Of a DNA stretch of 64,000 nucleotides, positions 54,283-63,191 are shown in pieces (positions within the stretch are counted from its first letter, which is position 1; each line of letters begins with the position of its first letter). The position numbers were made by a program, and so were the translations under genes. The notes beneath the pieces are model-generated. The model saw only the letters and a program-made list of their open reading frames with translations. It ran no database searches and was not told where the DNA came from. This DNA comes from DASWJQ01 sp036397095 (lineage in GTDB: Bacteria > Chloroflexota > Anaerolineae > Anaerolineales > E44-bin32). Location: positions 31,084 to 95,083 of the forward strand of contig DASWJQ010000085.1 of assembly GCA_036397095.1 (NCBI GenBank). Direction: 5' to 3'.

Positions 54283-55570
54283 CGCTGCCTGTCTCCACGG
54301 CTTCGCTATCTACCGGCAGGAAACGGGTCGCCCGCACTTTGCGAATGCGGCGCCCGACGACTTGTTCGACGACCAACTGCAAGCCGCCCGCCGCCAGCGT
54401 CTCCCCGGGATGCGGCACGCGGCCCAGCTGGCTGTAAATGAACCCGCCCAGCGTTTCACTGGTGTCCTTTGGCAGGTCAGACCCGATCAATTGGTTGACA
54501 TCGTCGAGGTCGATCCCGCCGTTGAACAGGTATTGGTCGTCCTCAATCCGCTGGTAGGGCAGCTCCTCGGCCACATCGTACTCGTCGCGCACCTCGCCGA
54601 CGATCTCTTCCACTATGTCCTCAAATGTCACCAAGCCAGCCGTGCCACCGTACTCGTCGACCACGATCGCCATTTGAATTCGCTTGGCCTGCATTTCCGT
54701 AAGCAGCTCGTCGACACGTTTGGCTTCAGGCACGAAGTAAGCGTCGCGCGCCAGGTCGGCGACGGTCTCATCCACCACGCCTTCACGCCAGGCCGCCAAT
54801 AGGTCCTTGACGTAGAGCAAGCCAACGATGTCATCAATCGTGTCGTCATAGACCGGGGCCCGCGAATAGCCGGTCTTGAGCAGGGTGGCGGTCGCCTCGC
54901 GCAGGGAGGTCGGTTTGTCGAAGGCGAGCACGTCGATGCGCGGCACCATCACTTCTCGAGCCAGTGTCTCACTGAGCTGCAGGATCGAGTAGATCATGGA
55001 CCGTTCTTCGTTTTGGATGACGCCGCCTTCATGGCCAGCGTTGACCAGCGTCATGATCTCTTCTTCGGTCACCAGGGGATACTGGCGTCCCATCGGCGAG
55101 CGGGCGATATGCCGTCCCAGGCGCAGCATCAACCAGATCAACGGCGACATGACGGCTTCAACGACCACGACCAGTGGGGCCAGCCGCAGCGCCCAGGTGA
55201 CAGGCGCCCGCAGCGCCAGGTTTTCGAATACAAACTCGATGCTGCCGACGAGGATCCAGATAGCAGCAACCACCCCGACGAATGCCAATTCTGAGGCGGT
55301 TTCCAGGGCAAGCACGGCCGGCGCAAAGCTGACCAGGGCCACGACGAAGGCGAGCAAGCGCAGGGCGCCATGTCCCGCCCGCAGCGACACAATCAGCCGG
55401 GTGGCGCCGGAGGCGACCCGGGCCGCGGTAGCGGCGCCCCGCTCGCCCTCGCTTTCGAGAGTGCGCAAGCGGCCTACATGGCTGTTCTTCAGGGCGCTGC
55501 CGGCGGCGGCCAGCAAGCCGTTGCCCGTCACCAACACCAAGAAGACAGCGACGCCAATCAGACTAATCAT
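54254..55570 (-). CDS. Hemolysin C / CorC-like protein with CBS domains (CNNM-type)
   Basis: A 438-residue protein with an N-terminal DUF21-like membrane region (about four helices to residue 155). A paired CBS domain follows (EVMVPRIDVLAFDKPTSLREA, and later MAIVVDEYGGTAGLVTFEDIVEEIVGEV). The C-terminal CorC/HlyC transporter-associated domain ends it. Such proteins are linked to Mg or Co efflux; the hemolysin name is historical. It overlaps glmU by eight bases. Confidence 0.92.
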   Translation of the reverse strand: MISLIGVAVFLVLVTGNGLLAAAGSALKNSHVGRLRTLESEGERGAATAARVASGATRLIVSLRAGHGALRLLAFVVALVSFAPAVLALETASELAFVGVVAAIWILVGSIEFVFENLALRAPVTWALRLAPLVVVVEAVMSPLIWLMLRLGRHIARSPMGRQYPLVTEEEIMTLVNAGHEGGVIQNEERSMIYSILQLSETLAREVMVPRIDVLAFDKPTSLREATATLLKTGYSRAPVYDDTIDDIVGLLYVKDLLAAWREGVVDETVADLARDAYFVPEAKRVDELLTEMQAKRIQMAIVVDEYGGTAGLVTFEDIVEEIVGEVRDEYDVAEELPYQRIEDDQYLFNGGIDLDDVNQLIGSDLPKDTSETLGGFIYSQLGRVPHPGETLAAGGLQLVVEQVVGRRIRKVRATRFLPVDSEAVETGSDGDQRRTAG

Positions 55571-56921
55571 GATCGGCTGGCACCTTGCGGATTACGCGCG
55601 CCGGAACCCCGACGGCAATTGACCCGTCGGGAACGTCCTTGGTGACGACCGCCCCAGCGCCGGTGCGAGCTCCCTTGCCAATCTTGACCGGCGCCACCAG
55701 CATCGTGTCGCTGCCGATAAAGGCCCCCTCGCCGATCTCGGTGTCATGTTTTTGCTTTCCGTCAAAATTGCAGGTGATGGTGCCCGCACCAATGTTGGCG
55801 TCGGCCCCAACGGTGGCATCTCCCATATAGGAGAAGTGCCCCATCTTGACCCCCCTTCCCAGCCGGCTGTTCTTGACTTCCCCGTAGTTGCCGATGTGCA
55901 CACGATCTTCGAGGTGGGCCCCCTTACGCAAGTGGCTGAACGGGCCAACATCAATATCGTTTTCGAGCACCGCCCCCTCGACGACCGAGGCCTCGATCCG
56001 ACAGCGGGACCCGATTCGCGAGTCTCGCACAATGCTGTTGGGCCCGATCCGCGTGGCCTCGCCTACTGTCGTGGCGCCTTCCAGATGCGTGTTGGCCAAA
56101 ATGACGACATCCTGGGCCAGTTCAACGCGCGGACCAATGAACGTGCTGTTCGGATCCTGCAAGGTGACGCCGGCCAGCATCCAACGCTGATTGAGCCGGT
56201 GCCGCAGGGCGGCCTCGGCTTCGGCCAGATGCACCCGGTTGTTGATGCCGATCGTCTGGTCGAGGTCATCGAGTTCGACGGCCAGCATCGAGGCGCCTTG
56301 TCGGCCGGCGATTTCGACCAGGTCGGTCAAGTAGTACTCGCCCTTGGGTGAAGGCTCAATCTTGGGCAGGTGGTCCCACAGCCAGGCAACATCGAAGCAA
56401 TAGACCCCGACATTCAATTCATCAATCGCCAACTGCTCATCCGTCGCATGGGCGGCTTCCAGAATTTGGAGTAAATGTCCGTCCTGGTCGCGGATCAACC
56501 GGCCAAAGCCCCGGCCCTGGCTGGAACGAGCGGTCAGCAGGCTGAATGCGCTGTCCCCCTCGGACTGGGCCTCGATCAGCCGGACCAACGTCTCGGCCGT
56601 GAGCAGCGCGAGATCGGCATTGACCACCAGCAGTTGGTTGACCTCGTCGGCGAAGGTACCCTGCGTCTGCCGCAAGGCATGGCCCGTGCCCAATTGCTCA
56701 GCCTGGACCGCAAAGCGAACGTCCCCTGAGACCGCCTCCCGAATCCCATCCGAATCAGCGCCGACCACCAGGGTCACCGGACGGCCCGTTGCCTGCCGGC
56801 AGGCCTCGACGACCCACTGCAGCATGGGTTGTCCCAGCAGCGGGTGGAGCACTTTGGGCGTGGCCGACTTCATGCGGGTGCCATGGCCCGCGGCCAATAC
56901 GACGGCTTCGGTCAGGGACAT
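55563..56921 (-). CDS. glmU: Bifunctional N-acetylglucosamine-1-phosphate uridyltransferase / glucosamine-1-phosphate acetyltransferase
   Basis: A 452-residue enzyme making UDP-GlcNAc for peptidoglycan. The N-terminal pyrophosphorylase has LAAGHGTRMKSATPKVLHPLLG. The C-terminal left-handed beta-helix has repeated hexads (IGPNSIVRDSRIG, LGRGVKMGHFSYMGDATVGADANIGAGTITCNFDGKQKHDTEIG). The ATG at 56921 fits the family start but has no clear ribosome-binding site. A 7-bp hairpin (56947-56966) precedes it, and tRNA-Gln lies further upstream on the same strand. Confidence 0.96.
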   Translation of the reverse strand: MSLTEAVVLAAGHGTRMKSATPKVLHPLLGQPMLQWVVEACRQATGRPVTLVVGADSDGIREAVSGDVRFAVQAEQLGTGHALRQTQGTFADEVNQLLVVNADLALLTAETLVRLIEAQSEGDSAFSLLTARSSQGRGFGRLIRDQDGHLLQILEAAHATDEQLAIDELNVGVYCFDVAWLWDHLPKIEPSPKGEYYLTDLVEIAGRQGASMLAVELDDLDQTIGINNRVHLAEAEAALRHRLNQRWMLAGVTLQDPNSTFIGPRVELAQDVVILANTHLEGATTVGEATRIGPNSIVRDSRIGSRCRIEASVVEGAVLENDIDVGPFSHLRKGAHLEDRVHIGNYGEVKNSRLGRGVKMGHFSYMGDATVGADANIGAGTITCNFDGKQKHDTEIGEGAFIGSDTMLVAPVKIGKGARTGAGAVVTKDVPDGSIAVGVPARVIRKVPADHD

Positions 56922-57053
56922 GGGATAGGGCAGGCAATCTGCCACCCCCGCCAAGCGTGTGGCGGGACGACGGCGACACCGGATTGTTCGGTAGAGTGAG
57001 GATCTAAGGGAGGGTCGTCAAGCACGCAATCGCAACCGATTTGATTTGGAAGG

Positions 57054-57124
57054 CTGGGGCGCCAGGATTCGAACCTGGATCAACGGATCCAAAGTCCGCT
57101 GTGCTGCCGTTGCACCACGCCCCA
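57054..57124 (-). tRNA. tRNA-Gln (anticodon TTG)
   Basis: A complete cloverleaf on the minus strand: acceptor TGGGGCG/CGCCCCA, D-arm GTGC...GCAC, anticodon stem GCGGA/TCCGT around CTTTGGA (anticodon TTG), and T-arm CCAGG-TTCGAAT-CCTGG. The discriminator is G and CCA is not encoded. Confidence 0.96.
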
Positions 57125-57155
57125 TCGGCCCGACCCTATGGGGCGGCCGGCGGCC

Positions 57156-57164
57156 ATTGTATCA
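57156..57164 (-). promoter_or_regulatory. Extended -10 promoter of tRNA-Gln
   Basis: TGA-TACAAT on the minus strand (hexamer 57156-57161). The start would be near 57149, 25 bases before the tRNA 5' end. Confidence 0.6.
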
Positions 57165-57219
57165 CAGCGGCTCGGCTGACCATGTGGGCGGGGATAGGCC
57201 TGGGGCTGGGCTCGGCCCG

Positions 57220-58236
57220 TTACTCGGCGTCCTCCTCGAGCAGGCCCTTTTGGAGCGCCTCATCGTAGCTCAAGCCGCCTTCCCGATCGGTCTTCATGGG
57301 TGTCTGCGCGGCTTCTTCCCAGAAATCATCAGCGCCGCTGGCGTCGACACCCTCGGCGGCGGCTTCGAGCTGATCAGGTTGGATATCCTTCTTCGCTTCG
57401 TCCGCCACAAATTCCTCCCATTCAATGGCGCTGGCCAGCGCAGCAGGGCCAACCGGCTCCTCTTCGACCAGCACCTGGAGCACGTCGGCCATGCGCCGGC
57501 CGTAGTGCATCACCGCGCCCAACTGACCCGCCTCCTGCTCCCCTCGCAGGACGATAAGCAACGCCTTCTTGTCACCGACGTTGATCAGGAACAGCTCGTG
57601 GTTGTCGCCGTCGATATGCTGGAAGTTGCCGGGGGCCCGGGCGCCCATTGCCCGTCCGGCCGCCAGCGCGGCCCGGTGGGCGCTCATCAGCGGACCGACG
57701 CAGGCTTCCAGGTCAAGATCAACCACATCACCCACACCGCCCACGATGTCGGCCTTCTCATCGATCAAGTAGACGGCGTCGGCGCCAACCTGGCGCCGCA
57801 AATCGGCCAGCCGTTCTCGGACGATCGCCCTTTCTCGGTCCGCCTCCGTGGCTTCCTTCTCCTCGGCCACCTCGAGGGCAGCTTGCACGATTTCAAGAAA
57901 GTAATTGGTACCTATCGGCTTGGGTAGAAAGGCAACCACCCCCAGCTGCTCGGCACGCTGGCGAATCTCTTCGGTCGGGTTGCCGGTGATAAGCACCGTC
58001 TGGAGGTGGGGATGCAAGGCCTTGGCTCGCTCGACCAACTGCAAACCGGACATGCCCGGCAAGCGCAAATCGGTGACAAGCAGGTCGATGGGGGCGCGAT
58101 CCAATTCGGCCAGGGCCTCCTCAGCCGAGGAGACCTCGCTGATCAGGAATTCCCGGCCCGAAAGCTCCAGGCTAGACCGCAGCACACGACTCACCTGCTG
58201 CTGGTCGTCCACCAACAGAATTCGGGGTGGGGTCAT
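57220..58236 (-). CDS. Response regulator with REC and Roadblock/LC7-like domain
   Basis: A 338-residue protein. The receiver domain (1-120) has the acid pair D10/D11, phospho-acceptor D56 in LLVTDLRLPG, and a Lys in FLPKPIG. Residues about 135-255 (RLADLRRQVGADAVYLIDEKADIVGG ... LFLINVGDKKALLIVL) look like a Roadblock/LC7 fold, common in GTPase-linked signalling. An acidic linker and tail end it. There is no DNA-binding domain. The ATG lies six bases from an extended -10. The partner kinase is not nearby. Confidence 0.88.
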   Translation of the reverse strand: MTPPRILLVDDQQQVSRVLRSSLELSGREFLISEVSSAEEALAELDRAPIDLLVTDLRLPGMSGLQLVERAKALHPHLQTVLITGNPTEEIRQRAEQLGVVAFLPKPIGTNYFLEIVQAALEVAEEKEATEADRERAIVRERLADLRRQVGADAVYLIDEKADIVGGVGDVVDLDLEACVGPLMSAHRAALAAGRAMGARAPGNFQHIDGDNHELFLINVGDKKALLIVLRGEQEAGQLGAVMHYGRRMADVLQVLVEEEPVGPAALASAIEWEEFVADEAKKDIQPDQLEAAAEGVDASGADDFWEEAAQTPMKTDREGGLSYDEALQKGLLEEDAE

Positions 58237-58242
58237 GGCCGC

Positions 58243-58251
58243 ATTGTAGCA
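58243..58251 (-). promoter_or_regulatory. Extended -10 promoter of the response regulator, predicted leaderless
   Basis: TGC-TACAAT on the minus strand (hexamer 58243-58248), six bases before the ATG at 58236. Confidence 0.65.
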
Positions 58252-58252
58252 T

Positions 58253-58321
58253 GTGGGAATTAGGGATTAGGGAATGGGAAATGGGGATTGCGGAATAGGG
58301 ATTGGGGATTAGGGATTGGGG
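58253..58321 (+). repeat. G-rich heptamer-like repeats with quadruplex potential
   Basis: Degenerate tandem GGGATTA/GGGATTG units. G-runs at 58263, 58270, 58276 and 58283 with 3-4 base loops, and again at 58298, 58304, 58312 and 58318, fit the G3-L-G3-L-G3-L-G3 quadruplex pattern. A third set lies at 58506-58531. Confidence 0.75.
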
Positions 58322-58801
58322 ACATGTGATACGTGATACGGGACACGAAAGAGCAGTGAAGAGTGAGCAGAGAATTGAGGAATGCGCCTTTGGCCCCGCT
58401 TAGCCAGGTCGAGGCCCTGTCAGCTGAACCCTTAGGGGAAAGGCTGGTCTAAGGGCCGTTTCGGCCGTCGATTGGCAGGGGGCCAGCAGGGAGGTGAGCA
58501 AGTGCGGGGATTGGGGTAGTGGGGATTGGGGACAAGTGTTGGATAACAGATGATAAGCGAGCATTGAACTGGCTTGGGCGAACTTCGCGCAACCCGCAGG
58601 GAAATCGAGGTTAGCGAAGCTCGCAGGACGGTGAGTGGGGGTCTGGGGTGCACTACATCCCCGCCCCCAGGGCTCCCCCCTTGAGGGGGGAGCTGTATGG
58701 GGGGAGAACGATGGAAAGTCGGGTCTAGGGTCCATTACGGCGTCGAACTGTCTGGGCCAAGCGGAGAGCGGCAATGCCGCGTCAGCGGCGAACGCGCCCG
58801 C
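58322..58801. other. Gene-free spacer
   Basis: No credible ORF. It holds the third G-rich block (58506-58531) and a 9-bp hairpin GCTCCCCCC/GGGGGGAGC (58672-58680 and 58685-58693). The hairpin lies 110 bases past the S41 peptidase stop and could help end that transcript, though no T-run follows. The rest shows no recognisable structure. Confidence 0.6.
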
Positions 58802-60181
58802 TCAACCTCCGGCCTCAGCCGTTAGTAGCTCCAGCGCCGCCTGCAACTGCCCGTCCGGCGACTGGCGCAAGCCCCACATGCCCAACGGCACACGCACGTC
58901 GGGCTGAACCCCGCTGCCTTCAATCGAACTTCCGTCCGGCAATTCGAGTGAGCTGATGGCCAGCCGGATCAGCAGTCCCCGCGGCAAGCTGAACCCGACG
59001 ATGCCTTCGGTGTTGCCGGCGGTCGACATGCCAACAATCGTCGCCCGTCCCGAAAGCTGCATGGCGATGGCAAAGTACTCGGCGGCACTGTGGCTTGACC
59101 CATCGGTCAGAACAACGACTGGGGTGGTCTCATTCCAGTCCACCGGACCGCGAATGCGCCAAATCTGGCGTCCGCGGTCCTCACGCAGCACACCCTGCGT
59201 CCCAAACACGCCTTCGGTGAAGACGCCGATCGACTCGTCCGAGTTGCCGCCGGGGTTGTGGCGCACGTCGACAATGAGCCCTTCAAGCGCACCGTCCTGC
59301 TCCATCTCTTCGATGAGATCCCTAATTTCCGTACCAGCGTTCCCATCGAAATCCGGCACACGCAGGTAACCGATTCGGGGCGCCTGGGACAGCACACCGT
59401 AGAACCAGCCCTCGCATCCACCCCAGGGGCCAAGTTCAAGCTCGACGTCCCTCGGGGGGGCACCTGGGCCGGTCAAAACCGTCAGTTCGACGCTGCCACC
59501 GGTGCCGTCGCCGTACATGGCCTGGCGATAAAGTGCCGGATCGAAGCCGTCCGAGCCGCGCAGGACCTGCTGGCCATAGATCGATTGGATGATGTCGCCG
59601 CGCACCAGACCGGCCTCGGCGGCGGCGCCAAAGGCGCAGACCTGCCACATATATAGGTGCTGATCCTCGCGCGCTGGCCACAGGTAGATGCCCGTTCCTG
59701 GGGTGCCCGGCTGATCGCTGGGCAGGCCAAACTCGGCGGCAAAGCGATCGGGTCGGACGAACCGGCTGTGTTCGTCGTTCAGCTCGTCAATCAACGCATC
59801 CAATAGGCCATACAGCTCTTCGTCGCTGCCAATCCCCGCCGCGCGGGCAACGTAATCTTCACAGATGCCCTCCCAATCAACGCCGTTGAAATCTCCGCGG
59901 ACATAGCTTTCGCGCACCACATCGCACGCCTGGGTGACGATGCCGACGTTGTCCGTCGGCGCCTGTGTTGGTGCATTCAGGGTCACCATCCCACTCAACG
60001 CGGCCGCCGTCGCCCGCGGGCCGGTCAGCGGCGCCGAGGTCGCCGTCGGCGGCAGTTGGCTCGGGGCGGCGCTGGCCGGCCGGGGCGTGGCCGTTACTTC
60101 GGTGACCTGGGGTGGCCCGGCCGGCGAACAGCCGGCCGTAACCAACACCACCATGCCGAGGGCTAGGACCAATGTGCGCAT
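58802..60181 (-). CDS. S41 family peptidase lipoprotein
   Basis: A 459-residue protein with a lipoprotein signal (LVTAGC) and a Thr/Pro/Ala-rich linker. A PDZ-like region follows (GLVRGDIIQSIYGQQVL). The S41 core has IGYLRVPDFDG, DVRHNPGGNSDE, and the nucleophile region DGSSHSAAEYFAIAM. It is presumably a membrane-anchored C-terminal processing-type protease outside the cell. The ATG at 60181 has GAGG five bases upstream. It follows the DUF3179 gene by seven bases. Confidence 0.9.
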   Translation of the reverse strand: MRTLVLALGMVVLVTAGCSPAGPPQVTEVTATPRPASAAPSQLPPTATSAPLTGPRATAAALSGMVTLNAPTQAPTDNVGIVTQACDVVRESYVRGDFNGVDWEGICEDYVARAAGIGSDEELYGLLDALIDELNDEHSRFVRPDRFAAEFGLPSDQPGTPGTGIYLWPAREDQHLYMWQVCAFGAAAEAGLVRGDIIQSIYGQQVLRGSDGFDPALYRQAMYGDGTGGSVELTVLTGPGAPPRDVELELGPWGGCEGWFYGVLSQAPRIGYLRVPDFDGNAGTEIRDLIEEMEQDGALEGLIVDVRHNPGGNSDESIGVFTEGVFGTQGVLREDRGRQIWRIRGPVDWNETTPVVVLTDGSSHSAAEYFAIAMQLSGRATIVGMSTAGNTEGIVGFSLPRGLLIRLAISSLELPDGSSIEGSGVQPDVRVPLGMWGLRQSPDGQLQAALELLTAEAGG

Positions 60182-60188
60182 GACAACC

Positions 60189-61298
60189 TCATTGTTGGCC
60201 GTGGAGCAGCGTGTTTGGGTGTAAGGACGACCAGGCGAACCAAAACGCAACCGTCGCCGGAATGTTGACCAATTCTCGCTCAGCCAGGGGCCCGCGCAGG
60301 CCGACGCCATCCCTTGGCCGCCAGGTGGTGCCTGACTGATGGTCTATGAGCTCGCCTTCGGCATCCAGGCTGAAGTCCAGGGTCGTGCCATCCACAACCC
60401 GCTCATAGACTATCACGGCTTGCAGGCTTTGGTCATAGACGACCAACATCGGCCGGTTGGCAATCGTGAGCTGCAGCGGCCAGGCCTGCCGCACCTGCTC
60501 GGGCAGCAGGGCCAGGGCCTGACCGTCCAAGGAAACGCCGACGATGACGGCCTTGGCCGGCAGGCGGTCATCGTCCGCACTGCCACCCAGACCGACCGCC
60601 CCGCTCGAGTAGTAGCCGGCATACGGGTCGATCAGGGCGGCTGGATCGTAGCCCAGGCTGCGCGCCGACAGTACCAGCGTTTCGGGATGGGCCCCTTTCC
60701 AGTCACCCCAGGTGACCAACCGCGACGGCAGAATCTCGAGCCAGGATCGCCGCAGTGGGCCGCGTACCGACTGCGCCAGCAGTTGGCTCCACAATGTGCC
60801 GGTTTGGCGGTCGACCATCACCAGGTTGTTTTCGAGCAAGTAGCCGGAGACGTCAAATGTCAGTTCCTGTCCGGCCACGCGCCGCTCGAACACGATCGGC
60901 GTAAAGCACAATGGACACCAGGTGACGGCGACCGCCTCCTCCCCGACATGGTCATTGACGATCTCGTGCAAGCTGAGCAGCCGGACCGGGTAGGCTTTGG
61001 CCTGGCCATCCAGGGCCAGCCCGATCACCAGTTCCTCATCGCCCCATTCCTGGTCGCCCTGCTCTCGTCCAATAAAGTCCGAAGGTTGTGCGTTGATCGA
61101 GGGGATGCTGTCTTCGGTCGTGGCCAGCACCAGTTGGCCTGGCTGCAGCCGGTAGGGTCTGGGCGTGGCGGATGGCTGTGGTTCGGGATCCGATCCTATG
61201 GGCGGCAGCCGACTCGGCGGGGCATTCCTGCCCAGATAGGTCAGGCCCGCTGCCAGGACGGCGACGGTCAGAATCAACTTAAGCCAACGCTGGGCCAT
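60189..61298 (-). CDS. DUF3179 domain-containing protein
   Basis: A 369-residue protein with an N-terminal membrane anchor (KLILTVAVLAAGLTYLG) and Pro-rich linker. The DUF3179 core follows: PVRLLSLHEIVND, VTWCPLCFTPIVFERRVAG with its CxxC, VSGYLLENNLVMVDRQTGTLWSQ. Its function is not established. A CxxC near an exported anchor suggests a redox or metal role, which is inference. It lies between the S41 peptidase and a lipoprotein gene, all in one run. Confidence 0.9.
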   Translation of the reverse strand: MAQRWLKLILTVAVLAAGLTYLGRNAPPSRLPPIGSDPEPQPSATPRPYRLQPGQLVLATTEDSIPSINAQPSDFIGREQGDQEWGDEELVIGLALDGQAKAYPVRLLSLHEIVNDHVGEEAVAVTWCPLCFTPIVFERRVAGQELTFDVSGYLLENNLVMVDRQTGTLWSQLLAQSVRGPLRRSWLEILPSRLVTWGDWKGAHPETLVLSARSLGYDPAALIDPYAGYYSSGAVGLGGSADDDRLPAKAVIVGVSLDGQALALLPEQVRQAWPLQLTIANRPMLVVYDQSLQAVIVYERVVDGTTLDFSLDAEGELIDHQSGTTWRPRDGVGLRGPLAERELVNIPATVAFWFAWSSLHPNTLLHGQQ

Positions 61299-61324
61299 CA
61301 ACCGGGATCAACATAGGCCGCCGT

Positions 61325-63115
61325 CTAAAACGCGGCGTACACGAGAACTCCGTAGAGCGCTCCTGTCAGAAGGCCGTCTACCCCAGCATGGATCAACAGA
61401 AAGTAAACGGGCGACCGTGTGTCACGACGGTAGGTGAAATTCCAGGCAACGAATGCCGCCAACAGGCCAATCAGCGGTGGGCTGCCAACACGCAAAGGAG
61501 CCTCGAGCCAGTCCGGCATGAAGGGAATCCAGGCTGAGAAGGGTATGTAAACGCCAATCTCTGGCAAGAGCGCCAGCTTGCCGAGCCAGAAGAGCGCGAT
61601 CGCCAGCAGAAGGCCGACGAGTGTTCCCGGCGCATAGATCTGCTCGTTCTCGCGGCGCAGGCGCCCAGTGAGGGCAAGCAGGATAAGCGGCAGCACGATC
61701 CACGCCAGTGCAGCCGGCGCCAGCAGCGCGCCTGTCAGCAAGCCGAAGGCGGCGTCGGCACCGACGCGGGCCACATCCTCCGATGTCATCCGCTCCATGG
61801 CCGCCACCATCCTCGGCTCGGTGGTCGTGAAGTAGGCAACAAACCCAGGCACGTCCTGCTTCTCAAGCCATGTCAAATACAGATGCCCCTTGCCATCGTG
61901 GCGCAGCCCGGGAGAAGTCGAGGCCACCTGGGTGAAGCTGACGAGCTGGTAGCTCTGCGGCGCGCCGTCGGTCAAATACATCAGGCTGGCCTGCAGCTCG
62001 ACCTTGTTGCGAAGGTAGGAAGACCGGGAGCTGATGGCGACGGCCGCTTCCCCGGACCCGCTGGCGGCGGCCACGTCGGCGACGTACCCGGAGCTCGGCA
62101 GGCTTGGCGCCGGCAGCGCCACCCGCTGCCCGGCCTGGAAGGGCATCGCGTCCGCGGCTTCGTACGTCAGGTGATACTCGGCCGGGACGTACAACCACTC
62201 GGCGGTCTCGATCAACGAGGGCGCCTGGGGGTCGAACGCAACGTAGCGAGTTTGGGCCGAGCCGGCCGACATGCCCGTGCGTTCAATAATGCTCCAGAAG
62301 ATGTAACCTGTCCGGCCGTCAACGACTCCGACTGGGCCCTGCAGAACACTGGTCGGCCCGACAGGCGGACGCACGATGACATTGGCCCGGCTGTCCAGTT
62401 CGCCGGAGGGCAGCAACCGGCCAAAAAGAAACTCGACATCCCCGAACCCGGGCGGGTGATGTGACCAGAACAGGTGGAGCCCACCGTCAGGATCGGCCAC
62501 CAGATCCGGTTTGATGCCGCGGGCGTCGATCGTCAGCGGCTGGTTGGCGCCGGGCGGCACGGCGTACAGACCAGGCGCCCGCCGCGGCCCGGCGAAGTAG
62601 ACGACCCTGTCACCGGATTGGGCCACCTCCACATCAAAACTGTCGGCCAGGATACTGCCGCTCAAGCTGACGGGCCCAGCCAGCAGCTGGCCGGTTTGTG
62701 GGTCGAGGCGGGTCTCGAACAGCGTGCCGTCATCCACCCACAGCAGCCGCAGTTCCGAGGCGACCAGACGGACCTTGGGTCCAATGGCCCGGCTAATGGG
62801 GATATCGAGTTCGACCCGCCACTGGATCTGGCCGTCCGGCGTGTACGCGGCCACGACCGGGTGCTGCTGACTGTCACCCTGCTCGATAAGCAGGAAGTAC
62901 ATCTCACCGTCCGGTCCGATGGCCGGCTCGAGACCGGCACTGGCCGTTGTGGTCCCGATGCGCAGCGCGCGACTCCAACCGGGAGCGTTAAGCCACAGCC
63001 GGGCTGGGCCGCCGGCGCAGCCGGCCAATCCCAAGCCGAGGCCGGCCAGGCACACCAGGAAGACAAGCTTGCGGAGATTCAACAGGGCGTTCATGGGCAG
63101 GCGAGAACGGGACAC
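61325..63115 (-). CDS. Lipoprotein with beta-rich ectodomain and C-terminal membrane helices
   Basis: A 596-residue protein. The signal ends in LAGC, a lipobox. Residues about 45-420 are beta-rich with repeated WxV/LxW-like strands and Asp-Gly turns, resembling a propeller that I cannot name. About four membrane helices follow (roughly 460-590). GAGGT lies five bases before the GTG at 63115. The combination of lipid anchor and polytopic C-terminus is uncommon. It is in one run with DUF3179 and S41 genes. Confidence 0.75.
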   Translation of the reverse strand: MSRSRLPMNALLNLRKLVFLVCLAGLGLGLAGCAGGPARLWLNAPGWSRALRIGTTTASAGLEPAIGPDGEMYFLLIEQGDSQQHPVVAAYTPDGQIQWRVELDIPISRAIGPKVRLVASELRLLWVDDGTLFETRLDPQTGQLLAGPVSLSGSILADSFDVEVAQSGDRVVYFAGPRRAPGLYAVPPGANQPLTIDARGIKPDLVADPDGGLHLFWSHHPPGFGDVEFLFGRLLPSGELDSRANVIVRPPVGPTSVLQGPVGVVDGRTGYIFWSIIERTGMSAGSAQTRYVAFDPQAPSLIETAEWLYVPAEYHLTYEAADAMPFQAGQRVALPAPSLPSSGYVADVAAASGSGEAAVAISSRSSYLRNKVELQASLMYLTDGAPQSYQLVSFTQVASTSPGLRHDGKGHLYLTWLEKQDVPGFVAYFTTTEPRMVAAMERMTSEDVARVGADAAFGLLTGALLAPAALAWIVLPLILLALTGRLRRENEQIYAPGTLVGLLLAIALFWLGKLALLPEIGVYIPFSAWIPFMPDWLEAPLRVGSPPLIGLLAAFVAWNFTYRRDTRSPVYFLLIHAGVDGLLTGALYGVLVYAAF

Positions 63116-63191
63116 GGTCTACCTCTAACCAGTGTGATGGACGGTTGCAGTCCGCTTGCGATTCTAATGGAGACCGTCGCCCAGGTGGCGC

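Noticed and set aside
56947..56966. 7-bp hairpin before glmU as a terminator for tRNA-Gln
   Set aside because: No T-run follows on the minus strand; it may be only a leader structure.
57046..57927. 293-codon plus-strand frame over tRNA-Gln and the response regulator
   Set aside because: It crosses the tRNA and is antisense to a clear REC-domain gene.
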